Shown here piece by piece: positions 1-6,812 of a DNA stretch of 8,675 bases. The notes beneath the pieces are model-generated. The model had not been told where the DNA came from, searched no databases, and was given only the letters and a program-made list of their open reading frames with translations. Location: positions 1-8,675 of the forward strand of contig DAOUVM010000078.1 in the NCBI GenBank assembly GCA_030667645.1. The letters run 5' to 3'. How positions within the stretch are numbered: position 1 is the first letter of the stretch; each line of letters starts with the position of its first letter. A program made the translations under genes and the position numbers. Source of the DNA: Ardenticatenales bacterium (GTDB taxonomy: Bacteria; Chloroflexota; Anaerolineae; Promineifilales; UBA4811).

Positions 1-65
1 GCATCCCCTGCCTTGAGCCGGATGTCCAACGTCTGCATCGTTTCGCCGGTGATATAGTACTCCAT
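1..65 (-). CDS. AIM24 / TIGR00266-family protein, N-terminal fragment
   Basis: Only the first 21 codons are in the window; the gene runs off the left edge. The start is ATG at 65-63, with a strong AGGAGGA ribosome site at 71-77, 5 bases upstream. The visible peptide begins MEYYITGETMQTLDIRLKAG, which resembles the start of AIM24/TIGR00266-family proteins: a short strand, then a 'G-x-T-M-Q-x-L-x-I-x-L-x-x-G' pattern leading into a beta-rich fold related to the TRAP-like double-stranded beta helix. Family members are mostly uncharacterised in bacteria. With so little sequence the assignment is tentative. It is separated from the upstream coiled-coil gene by 136 bases, so it may or may not share its transcript. 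Confidence 0.6.
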   Translation of the reverse strand, partial: MEYYITGETMQTLDIRLKAGD

Positions 66-201
66 CTTGCTCCTCCTCAACCCTCGCTATCCTTCACCAG
101 GCGGCCGCCTACGGCGCGAGCCCTCAACCAGCCAATACATTTGGGCTCACGCTCGGCACACAGATCCACACCACAAGGGGAATTCCCGGCCCACACGACA
201 A
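66..201. other. Intergenic gap with palindromes
   Basis: This 136-base stretch holds no gene I can support. It contains a perfect 12-bp palindrome AGGCGGCCGCCT at 99-110 and a perfect 10-bp palindrome GGGAATTCCC at 178-187. It also has an imperfect 10-bp inverted repeat (114-123 with 143-152, one mismatch, 19-base loop). No T-tract follows the inverted repeat on either strand, so I do not call a terminator, and no convincing promoter for the AIM24-like gene was found. The bases nearest that gene carry its ribosome site. Confidence 0.5.
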
Positions 202-711
202 TCACTCGGCGCCTCCCTCGTCTTGATCAGGCTCGCCGACCTCGGCCCCCTTCTCTGATATTCGCAGGCGCTCCGCCTCGAGCTTCTCCAACCCGTTGCG
301 GACGACAGTCATAGTGCGCAATAGGTCCTCCTCCAGGGCGCTCAGGACTTGCACCACGTACTCGTCGGCGCCCAACTTGATGGTTCGCGCGTCTCCCTGA
401 GCACGCTCGATAATCGTCTCGGCCCGGCGCTCGGCCGCCTCTGCGACAGTGTCTCGCTGGATCAACCCGCCCGCCTCCTCACGGGCCAGTGCCACCAGGC
501 GGCTGGACTCTTCATGTGCTTGCGCAACGACCCGGTCTCTCTCCTGGTGAATTCGCTTGGCTTTCCTCACCTCTTCCGGGATAGAAATGCGCATCTGATC
601 AATCAATTCTAATGCCCGATCGTCATCCACGAGCCGGTACACAGTGAGGGGGATCATACGGCTTTGAGTGATCAACGTCTCAAGCCGATCCACAAGGTGC
701 AGAATGTCCAT
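202..711 (-). CDS. SepIVA/DivIVA-like coiled-coil protein (often labelled ATP synthase F0 subunit B-like)
   Basis: A 169-residue soluble protein with no signal peptide or membrane segment. Residues 1-50 form a compact N-terminal motif: 'LVDRLETLI', then R-x-x-P-L-T, 'LELIDQMR' and 'IPEEV'. Residues 50-115 are a charged coiled coil rich in Ala, Glu and Arg with repeated 'AxEE' and 'AREEA' steps. Residues 115-145 hold 'ADEYVVQVL' and a final helix; the tail is acidic. From memory the N-terminal and 'A-D-x-Y-V' parts match mycobacterial SepIVA, a septum-associated cell-division protein, though SepIVA is considerably longer in the coil. F0-b-like labels for such proteins reflect only the coil. 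The start is ATG at 711, because GGAGG at 718-722 lies 6 bases upstream; an in-frame TTG at 726 lacks such support. It follows coaD by 82 bases. The SepIVA relation is inferred; a role in division or envelope growth is a hypothesis. Confidence 0.75.
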   Translation of the reverse strand: MDILHLVDRLETLITQSRMIPLTVYRLVDDDRALELIDQMRISIPEEVRKAKRIHQERDRVVAQAHEESSRLVALAREEAGGLIQRDTVAEAAERRAETIIERAQGDARTIKLGADEYVVQVLSALEEDLLRTMTVVRNGLEKLEAERLRISEKGAEVGEPDQDEGGAE

Positions 712-717
712 TCGATG

Positions 718-722
718 CCTCC
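718..722 (-). promoter_or_regulatory. Ribosome binding site fixing the SepIVA-like start
   Basis: GGAGG on the minus strand, 6 bases upstream of ATG 711. It selects this start over the in-frame TTG at 726, which would place the GGAGG inside the coding region. Confidence 0.75.
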
Positions 723-793
723 ACAACTGCCCACACCATCCGGCAGTAGTATCTCGCCAACCCGTACTCGCGGTAGCGGTCCGAGACTAGATC

Positions 794-1294
794 TCAATCC
801 TCGGCCAGACCACCGGCTCTGGCAAACCGTGCCAGCAAAGCCTCCTGCACATGGGGCATAACCATGCTCGAAATATCGCCGTTGAGTTCAGCGACCTCTT
901 TGACCGTGGTCGAACTGAGAAAGGTGTGCTCTTCGCGCGTCATAAAGCTTACCATCTCCACTTCAGGCGTCAACCGTCGGTTGGTCAGCGCCATGCGGAA
1001 CTCGAACTCAAAATCAGAGAACACCCTCAGGCCACGCACAATTACCTGGGCATCAAGGGCCTTGGCGTAGTCTACTGTCAGGCAATAGTAGCGACCAACC
1101 CAGGCATTGGGAATGTCCGCAATTGCCTGCTCCATCATGGCCACCCGCTCCTGGACAGCAAAGAGCACGTTCTTTGACGGCCGCTCATAGACAGCCACGA
1201 CCAACTCGTCAAAGATGGCTGCCGCCCGCCGGGCGATGTCAATGTGACCGAGATGAACCGGGTCAAAAGCCCCGGGAAAGACCGCGCGTATCAT
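794..1294 (-). CDS. coaD: Phosphopantetheine adenylyltransferase (CoaD, PPAT)
   Basis: A 166-residue cytoplasmic enzyme, normal length for the family. It transfers AMP from ATP to 4'-phosphopantetheine to give dephospho-CoA, the penultimate step of coenzyme A synthesis. The nucleotidyltransferase signature PGAFDPVHLGH is at 7-17, with the HxGH nucleotide-binding motif at 14-17. Further signatures are RPSK at 38-41 (equivalent to Lys42 of E. coli), RGLR at 87-90 and LSSTTVKEV at 126-134, matching the 'ISSS-VKEV' ATP-binding loop. Residue 9 is Ala, where Ser or Thr is usual. The ATG lies 3 bases past the recG stop, and the only ribosome-site-like sequence (GAGGAGA) is within the last recG codons, so its translation is probably coupled to recG. 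The methyltransferase gene rsmD, often found beside coaD, is absent here. Confidence 0.97.
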   Translation of the reverse strand: MIRAVFPGAFDPVHLGHIDIARRAAAIFDELVVAVYERPSKNVLFAVQERVAMMEQAIADIPNAWVGRYYCLTVDYAKALDAQVIVRGLRVFSDFEFEFRMALTNRRLTPEVEMVSFMTREEHTFLSSTTVKEVAELNGDISSMVMPHVQEALLARFARAGGLAED

Positions 1295-1297
1295 CCG

Positions 1298-3814
1298 TCA
1301 GGTCATCTCTCCTCGTCCGGCCCAGAATGCGTCCACCTTGAGCGCCAGCACACGGTGCCCGGGATCATCCAGCAGAGGGTCTTGAGCAAATAGCTCCTGG
1401 GCCTCGTCTCTGGCTTGTTCCAGAGTTCTCACATCACTCGCTTTGGCCAGTTTCAGATCCGGCAGTCCGCTCTGGCGAGTGCCAAAGAATTCCCCGGGAC
1501 CGCGCAACTCTAGGTCTTTCTCTGCCAGCACAAAGCCATCGTTGGTGGCCTCGAGCGCGGTCAATCGCGCCTCGGCCTCCGGTGTCGTCGTGTCAGCCAG
1601 GAGCAGACAATAGGATTCGTGCTCCCCTCGGCCTACTCGCCCACGGAACTGATGCAACTGCGCCAGGCCAAACCGATTCGCTCCTTCAACCAGCATCACA
1701 GAGGCGTTGGGCACGTCTATCCCCACCTCAACCACCGAAGTAGAAACCAGAACATCTATCTCGCCTAGGCAGAACGACTGCATGGCCGCCTCTTTCTTTT
1801 CGCTCTTCATCCGCCCGTGCAAGAGCCCCACTTTCAGGTCAGGGAAGACGCTCTCCTGCAGCCGGCGGTGCTCCTCCGTGGCTGCTTTGGTCTCGCTCTC
1901 TTCCAGAGCCTCCACCAGTGGACAGATGATGAATGCCTGCCGACCCTGATCGACCTGCGCGCGAATAAAACGATATGCGCGCTCTCTGGCTGCAGGCTCG
2001 AGCCTGCGAGTTGCAATCACCTGACGGCCAGGGGGCATCTCGTCGATCACTGAAACATCCAGGTCGCCATATAGTGTGAGGGCAAGCGTGCGTGGAATCG
2101 GCGTCGCAGTCATCACCAGAACGTGCGGATTGTGCCCTTTTTGGCGCAACTCTGATCGCTGCTCAACGCCAAAGCGATGCTGTTCATCAACAATCACCAG
2201 TCCCAGGTTCTTGAATGACACGCCCGCCTGGATCAGCGCATGAGTGCCAATGACCACGTCGACCGTGCCGGCCGCAAGCTCGTCATAGACCGCCCGCTTG
2301 TCCGCGGCCGAGAGGCTTCCTGTGAGAAGCCGGACGCGTGGGCGGCCGTCGCGCTCATTCATCAAACGGCCTATGCTCCTTGCGTGCTGCTCGGCCAGTA
2401 TCTCGGTTGGGGCCATCAGTGCCGCTTGAGCCCCAGACCGGACAGCGACGGCCATGGCGACGGCCGCAACCACCGTCTTTCCCGATCCCACATCCCCCTG
2501 CATCAGGCGATTCATCGGAATCCGGCTTGCCATATCGATCAGCACATCGGCCAAGGCACGCTGCTGGGCGCTGGTAAGCCGGAATGGCAACTCGGCAAGA
2601 TGAGCATTCAGCCATTCGTCTTCTGCCTGGATCGGCAGGCCAGGCTCGGCCTGCCACTCGCGCCGCAGACGCAACAGTCCCAACTGCATGACAAGAAACT
2701 CGTCGAATACCAGTCGGCGGCGAGCGGCTTCCAAGTGATCCCAGCTATCTGGGAAATGTATCTGGAGCAGAGCGTCTTCCAGACTCGTCAGGCCGTGCCG
2801 CTCGCGAATCTCTTCCGAGAGGGGGTCTGGGGTTCTACGGGCCCAATAGTCAACGGTCCGTTTTTGCTGGATTCGGAGACTCTTGGCGCCTAGCCCTGCG
2901 GTGAGCGGGTAGATCGGGACAATCCGCCCCGTATGCAACTGCTCCTTGTCCACCAATTCCCACTCGGGCGACTGGAAGGTGAGCCGTCCCCGATATTGAT
3001 CAACCTTGCCGCTAATCATCATGGCGGCGCCCGCTTGGAGCTTGTTTGCCAGCCAGGGTTGATTGAACCAGGTGCATTCGATCGTCGCTGTCCCATCGCC
3101 GATGACAGAGCGAACGATCTTTCGCCTGCTCCTCGCTTTCGGAACGCTGGTCTCCCACACCGTGCCAATGATGGTGACCTGCTCACCGTATTCAAGCCGG
3201 CTGATTGGTTTCAGCGCGGAATAGTCCACGTACCGGCGGGGATAGAGAGCAAGCATGTCCCCGATTGTGTTCAGCCCCAGCTTTTGCATCTGCTCAGCCG
3301 TTTTCGGTCCAACCCCCCGGAGGGTCGTGATGGGCGCGTCAAGTCCGGATGGGACATCTTGGCCAAGTCCGTCGGGAGGAGGATCAGGATGCATGGCATC
3401 CTCGACCGGCTTGGCCGTTTTGCGGGGCTGTGCAGGCATGGTTGCAGCCTGATCTCGTGGCGCGGGCGATCGCGCAGGCTCTTTGGTCTCCGCACTGGGC
3501 GGATCCAACTCGGTGGCCTGCTCAACAGCAACTGGAGACGCCGGCCGGGCCGCAATCGCCCGTTCCAGCCGTTCCTGAACAGTGTCAACCAGCTTGGCGC
3601 GCGCGGCCGGACCGGCAAGCTCCCCGTAATCCGTCAGCAACTCCCCCACTTGTTCCACCAGCGCCTTTTCGATTTCTGTTTTCGCCTGGGCACGCGCCTG
3701 TTCAATCCAGACGGGAATGTACCGTTGAACACCCCCAACCACAGCGTGATTCCGGTGCCCGCTTTGGCGCTCCAACTTTAGTACTTTGGCCAGCTTTTCT
3801 AGCGCAGTTTCCAT
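1298..3814 (-). CDS. recG: ATP-dependent DNA helicase RecG
   Basis: An 838-residue superfamily 2 helicase that remodels stalled replication forks and Holliday junctions. Residues 1-90 are a helical, charged extension and 91-155 a Pro/Ala-rich linker; E. coli RecG (about 690 residues) lacks both. The standard protein begins near 160 with a helix-hairpin-helix-like 'LRGVGPKTAEQM', then a wedge/OB-fold region (about 205-290). Helicase motifs are all present: Walker A GDVGSGKT at 440-447, APTEILAEQH at 468-477, motif II DEQH at 543-546, TATPIPRT at 569-576 and QFRGRVGRG at 722-730. The C-terminal 'DLELRGPGEFFGTRQSG' at 767-783 contains the conserved RecG translocation region. The ATG shares one base with the DegV-like gene's stop (TAATG), and AAGGAAGG sits about 11 bases upstream. 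All key residues are intact, so I expect an active enzyme. Confidence 0.98.
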   Translation of the reverse strand: METALEKLAKVLKLERQSGHRNHAVVGGVQRYIPVWIEQARAQAKTEIEKALVEQVGELLTDYGELAGPAARAKLVDTVQERLERAIAARPASPVAVEQATELDPPSAETKEPARSPAPRDQAATMPAQPRKTAKPVEDAMHPDPPPDGLGQDVPSGLDAPITTLRGVGPKTAEQMQKLGLNTIGDMLALYPRRYVDYSALKPISRLEYGEQVTIIGTVWETSVPKARSRRKIVRSVIGDGTATIECTWFNQPWLANKLQAGAAMMISGKVDQYRGRLTFQSPEWELVDKEQLHTGRIVPIYPLTAGLGAKSLRIQQKRTVDYWARRTPDPLSEEIRERHGLTSLEDALLQIHFPDSWDHLEAARRRLVFDEFLVMQLGLLRLRREWQAEPGLPIQAEDEWLNAHLAELPFRLTSAQQRALADVLIDMASRIPMNRLMQGDVGSGKTVVAAVAMAVAVRSGAQAALMAPTEILAEQHARSIGRLMNERDGRPRVRLLTGSLSAADKRAVYDELAAGTVDVVIGTHALIQAGVSFKNLGLVIVDEQHRFGVEQRSELRQKGHNPHVLVMTATPIPRTLALTLYGDLDVSVIDEMPPGRQVIATRRLEPAARERAYRFIRAQVDQGRQAFIICPLVEALEESETKAATEEHRRLQESVFPDLKVGLLHGRMKSEKKEAAMQSFCLGEIDVLVSTSVVEVGIDVPNASVMLVEGANRFGLAQLHQFRGRVGRGEHESYCLLLADTTTPEAEARLTALEATNDGFVLAEKDLELRGPGEFFGTRQSGLPDLKLAKASDVRTLEQARDEAQELFAQDPLLDDPGHRVLALKVDAFWAGRGEMT

Positions 3815-4689
3815 TAGCTCGAAAGCCTTCCTTGGCGCTGGATGGCCACAAAGCCAACACCGCCGGGGCCCACGTGTGTTCCCAGGATAGGGGTGGCATT
3901 GATGGTGAGGACTGGCTCTGGTAGCTTCAATTCGCTGAGCCGTCGATGAAACTCGTCAGCGATTTCCGGTATATGGGTATAAAGGGTCGTCATGGACTCT
4001 ATTTCTTCCAGTTGTTGGAGGTGGATGATCAGTCGCTCAATGGCGCTTGCTCGGGTACGGGTATAGCCAAGAGAAGTAATCCGGCCCTGAAATATCCTCA
4101 GCAGCGGCCGGAGACGGAGGAACTTGCCGATGGTCCCCCGCGCCCACCCGACCCGGCCGCTGAGCCTCAGGTATTGCACGGTGTCGAGGGCAGCAAGGAG
4201 ATGAACCCGGTTTCTCAGGTTGGCGACCAGCTTCTCAATCGCTGCCGTGTCGGCGCCATCCCTCGCTGCCTGGGCAGCCCGCACAACGATCCACCCCAGG
4301 CCCATGCTCAACTGCCCGGCGTCCAATGCCCGGAAGGGTCGCGCACCGGCCCCCTTGACCAGATCCCAACCATTCAGCGCCGACTGGCGCAGCGCGCTCA
4401 GTTGATCCGGCGGATGGATGGAGATGATTCCTGATGCGGTGCTCAGCAGTCTCTGATACGCCTCGGCAAACATCCCGGCCGGCGGAGCGGCCGTGGTGGG
4501 ATGCGCCCCGCCCGACGCAAGCCGCTCATAGAATTCCGAGCGCGACATCTCTTCCTGGTCCAGATAGCTCTCAGTCCCAAAGTTGACATAGCACGGCACA
4601 ACATGTATACCCCACTTTTCCGCCAACTCGGGGGGGATATCGGAGGTACTATCGGTAACAATGCCTAACCTGCTCACCGCCAACCTCAT
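3814..4689 (-). CDS. DegV family protein (FakB-like fatty-acid-binding protein)
   Basis: A 291-residue cytoplasmic protein of usual family length. DegV/FakB proteins hold one fatty acid and present its carboxylate to the kinase FakA for phosphorylation; the FakA-like gene lies immediately upstream. Family marks are IVTDSTSDIP (10-19), PTTAAP (64-69), 'YLRLSGRV' (173-180), the 'RLRPLLRI' segment (192-199) and GTHVGPGGVGF (270-280), whose His272 corresponds to the ligand-binding histidine. The loop at 91-100, normally I-S-S-x-L-S-G/A-T, reads IHPPDQLSAL here, so the usual serines are lost; TTSQPS-type residues are also changed to TTAAPP. The ATG at 4689 overlaps the FakA-like stop as ATGA. A GTG at 4677, with GAGG 6 bases upstream, would give a more typical N-terminus (MSRLGIVTDST) and is a real alternative. 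The family is certain; the ligand is not. Confidence 0.93.
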   Translation of the reverse strand: MRLAVSRLGIVTDSTSDIPPELAEKWGIHVVPCYVNFGTESYLDQEEMSRSEFYERLASGGAHPTTAAPPAGMFAEAYQRLLSTASGIISIHPPDQLSALRQSALNGWDLVKGAGARPFRALDAGQLSMGLGWIVVRAAQAARDGADTAAIEKLVANLRNRVHLLAALDTVQYLRLSGRVGWARGTIGKFLRLRPLLRIFQGRITSLGYTRTRASAIERLIIHLQQLEEIESMTTLYTHIPEIADEFHRRLSELKLPEPVLTINATPILGTHVGPGGVGFVAIQRQGRLSS

Positions 4690-6377
4690 TCAGCGCCAAG
4701 GATATAAAAGTAATGCGGCTGCCCACCATGGATGACCTCGATCTCCAAATGAGGATACCACTCCTGGATCTTGTCAGCCATTTCCCCTGCCTCCTGGGCA
4801 GTCGTATCAACGCCATAGTACAAGGTCAGCAGTTCTCGTTCTGCAGTACCCATCCCTTCCAGCGTCTCCTTGACGACGGGCTCCACTTGAGGTCCGGCAC
4901 ACCAGATATTGCCGTCGGCCAGTCCCAGGATATCGCCCTCCTGAACCGCAACCCCTTTGAACTCCACCTGGCGTGTGGCAGTCGTTATCTCTCCCGCCGA
5001 CACCTCACTGGCCGCGGCCTCCATCGCCTCCACCACAGCATCCAGGTCGCCGTCCGGCTCGAGCGCTAGCAAAGCACTCACCCCCTGAGGGACGTTGACC
5101 GTTGGCACCACCCTTGCCTGTTTGCTGCTAACTTGGCAGGCCGTTCTGGCAGCCATAACGATGTTCTTATTGTTGGGCAGGACAACGACCTTGTCAGTGT
5201 CGAGCGCCTCTATCGCCGTCACGATCTCCTCGGTGCTGGGGTTCATGGTCTGTCCCCCGGAAACAATCCTGGCAGCCCCCAGGCTGACAAACGCTTCCGC
5301 AATGCCCGACCCCGGTGCAACCGCAATCGAGGCGATCTGCCCGGGCTCGATTTCCTGCTTTTGCATCAAGAGCGCCGCCGGCCCGGCAGCCCTGTCGCCG
5401 CCTCTCTGTTGATCCACCTGATCGAGGAGGTTTTCCATGTGGACATTGACCACAGTGCCCAGCGTCTCTACGAACTCTATGGGTTCGTAACGCATCTCCT
5501 TGGGGAGGTGAATATGCACCCGGCAGAGGTCATCTCCCTGACCTAGCTGGATGGAGGTCCCCAGCATCTCCAGCCGGTTGTAGAACGAGCTCAACTCCAG
5601 TTCCCGGCGAGGACGGAAATCAACTACTACCTCCCAGTCCTGCCCAGGCTCGACCGCTTCCATGGCTGCCCCCACTGCCTCGAGATCCAGGGGCTGGAAC
5701 TCGCGGGCCAGAGCCGTATCTAGGGGCTCCCCATTCATGAACCGAAGCATCCCTTCCAGGATGATCGCCAGGCCCTCTCCACCGGCGTCAACCACCCCGG
5801 CGTCGGCCAGTACCTGGAGCAGTTGAGGGGTCTCGGCCACTGCCTGGTGACAGCGTCGGACCACCTGGTCAAGAGCATCGGCCAGGTCATCGGTGGATTG
5901 GGCGGCAGTCTCGGCCGCCTCGCTTGCCTGGCGAATCACGGTTAGGATCGTTCCCTCCACAGGCTTGACCACGCCGTTGTAGGCTGTGTCAGACGCCTCT
6001 CGCATAGCAGCGGCAAACTGCTGGACGTCAAATGCTTCCACGGACTCGATCTCGTGGGAAAAACCACGCCATATCTGCGATAGAATCACACCCGAATTGC
6101 CGCGCGCACCCATGAGCGCGCCGCGAGCCACTTTTTGAGCGATTCTTCCGGCATGATTCGTATCATCCTCAGCTATCTCTTTGTAGGCTGAGCGCATGGT
6201 CAACAACATGTTGGTCCCCGTATCGCCATCGGGAATGGGGAAAACGTTGAGCGCGTTGATCGCCTGGTGATTGCGATCCAGCCAGGTCAATCCGGCTTTT
6301 ATCAGCCGTTTCAGCCCCCGCCCTTCGCATTGAGTCATGCGCCCTTCCGCTCGGTCCGTATCCTGTTGACTCGTCAC
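4686..6377 (-). CDS. DAK2 domain fatty-acid-kinase-like protein (FakA/YloV family)
   Basis: With the start chosen here, a 563-residue protein, normal for FakA. FakA phosphorylates fatty acids bound to FakB (DegV) using ATP, feeding phospholipid synthesis. The N-terminal DhaL-type kinase domain has NVFPIPDGDTGTNM (44-57), whose aspartates bind the Mg-ATP complex, GARGNSG (90-96), KPVEGT (138-143) and DAGGEGL (197-203). The central domain includes VHIH (287-290). The C-terminal, FakB-interacting domain has GGQTMNPST (374-382) and PNNKNI (401-406). The usual 'Y-C-T-E-F' entry to the central domain reads EVVVDF, with a cysteine instead at 285, just before VHIH. I start at GTG 6377 because GGGAGG (6383-6388) lies 5 bases upstream. 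A GTG at 6422 has no good site, and ATG 6338 has GGAAGG but only 4 bases of spacing. It overlaps the DegV-like gene by four bases. Confidence 0.93.
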   Translation of the reverse strand: MTSQQDTDRAEGRMTQCEGRGLKRLIKAGLTWLDRNHQAINALNVFPIPDGDTGTNMLLTMRSAYKEIAEDDTNHAGRIAQKVARGALMGARGNSGVILSQIWRGFSHEIESVEAFDVQQFAAAMREASDTAYNGVVKPVEGTILTVIRQASEAAETAAQSTDDLADALDQVVRRCHQAVAETPQLLQVLADAGVVDAGGEGLAIILEGMLRFMNGEPLDTALAREFQPLDLEAVGAAMEAVEPGQDWEVVVDFRPRRELELSSFYNRLEMLGTSIQLGQGDDLCRVHIHLPKEMRYEPIEFVETLGTVVNVHMENLLDQVDQQRGGDRAAGPAALLMQKQEIEPGQIASIAVAPGSGIAEAFVSLGAARIVSGGQTMNPSTEEIVTAIEALDTDKVVVLPNNKNIVMAARTACQVSSKQARVVPTVNVPQGVSALLALEPDGDLDAVVEAMEAAASEVSAGEITTATRQVEFKGVAVQEGDILGLADGNIWCAGPQVEPVVKETLEGMGTAERELLTLYYGVDTTAQEAGEMADKIQEWYPHLEIEVIHGGQPHYFYILGAE

Positions 6378-6382
6378 AAGGT

Positions 6383-6388
6383 CCTCCC
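6383..6388 (-). promoter_or_regulatory. Ribosome binding site fixing the FakA-like start
   Basis: GGGAGG on the minus strand, 5 bases before GTG 6377. It is the best site among the three in-frame candidate starts (6422, 6377, 6338) and yields a protein starting MTSQQ. Confidence 0.7.
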
Positions 6389-6437
6389 AATTGGGGCGAT
6401 CGGCGAGGATGTTTCCATCCACAACGATCGAACTCGC

Positions 6438-6794
6438 CTAGTCCGGCCCGCTGAACCGCAGACCGTTCACATAGACGTTTACCTCTTTAGCAGGAAGCCC
6501 CAGGGACTTTTCGACGTGAAAACCAACGCTATTCTTGATACTGTTGGCAACCGCCGAGATGCGCATGCCATATTCGACAATGACATAGACATCTATACCG
6601 ATCTCATCGCCAACAATGGAAATGTCAATCCCCTGATGACCCTCTTTGCTCAACAGGTGGGAAATGCTCTCGGTCAAGTTTTTGTTCGCCATGTCCACCA
6701 CACCGTAGCACTGGCGTACAGCATGGTTCACAACGCTGGCGATGGCGGCCGGTGCGACTTCAACTCGCCCCAAGCTCCTCTCGTCATTTGACAT
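6438..6794 (-). CDS. Asp23/Gls24 family envelope stress response protein
   Basis: A 118-residue protein with no signal peptide or membrane segment. It has the family layout: a 'G-R-V-E-V-A-P-x-A-I-A-S-V-V' opening (9-22), a central pair of strands 'IDVYVIVEYGMRI' (67-79), a helix with 'VANSIKNSV' (82-90), and a final strand 'EVNVYVNGLRF' (104-114). Family members in Firmicutes associate with the membrane or cell envelope (staphylococcal Asp23 through a partner) and are linked to envelope stress; the biochemical role is unknown. The start is ATG 6794 with GAGGAG at 6800-6805, 5 bases upstream. It is the first gene of the minus-strand run, divergent from rpmB across 106 bases, and 60 bases upstream of the FakA-like start. 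The asp23-fakA pairing matches Bacillus yloU-yloV. I found no convincing minus-strand promoter in the divergent region. Confidence 0.93.
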   Translation of the reverse strand: MSNDERSLGRVEVAPAAIASVVNHAVRQCYGVVDMANKNLTESISHLLSKEGHQGIDISIVGDEIGIDVYVIVEYGMRISAVANSIKNSVGFHVEKSLGLPAKEVNVYVNGLRFSGPD

Positions 6795-6812
6795 AATTGC
6801 TCCTCATTGTGC

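Noticed and set aside
114..152. Imperfect inverted repeat as an operon terminator
   Set aside because: The 10-bp stem has a mismatch, a 19-base loop and no T-tract on either strand.
2240..3781. Long plus-strand open frames (2240-2893 and 2933-3781) opposite recG
   Set aside because: They lie antisense to a recG with every helicase motif intact, have no ribosome site or recognisable domain, and their composition is the shadow of the GC-rich opposite strand.
3349..4434. Plus-strand open frames opposite recG/DegV (3349-3924, 3946-4434)
   Set aside because: Antisense shadows of well-supported minus-strand genes; no family resemblance.
5095..5546. Plus-strand open frames opposite the FakA-like gene
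   Set aside because: Overlapping shadow frames on the opposite strand of a conserved coding region, without translation signals.
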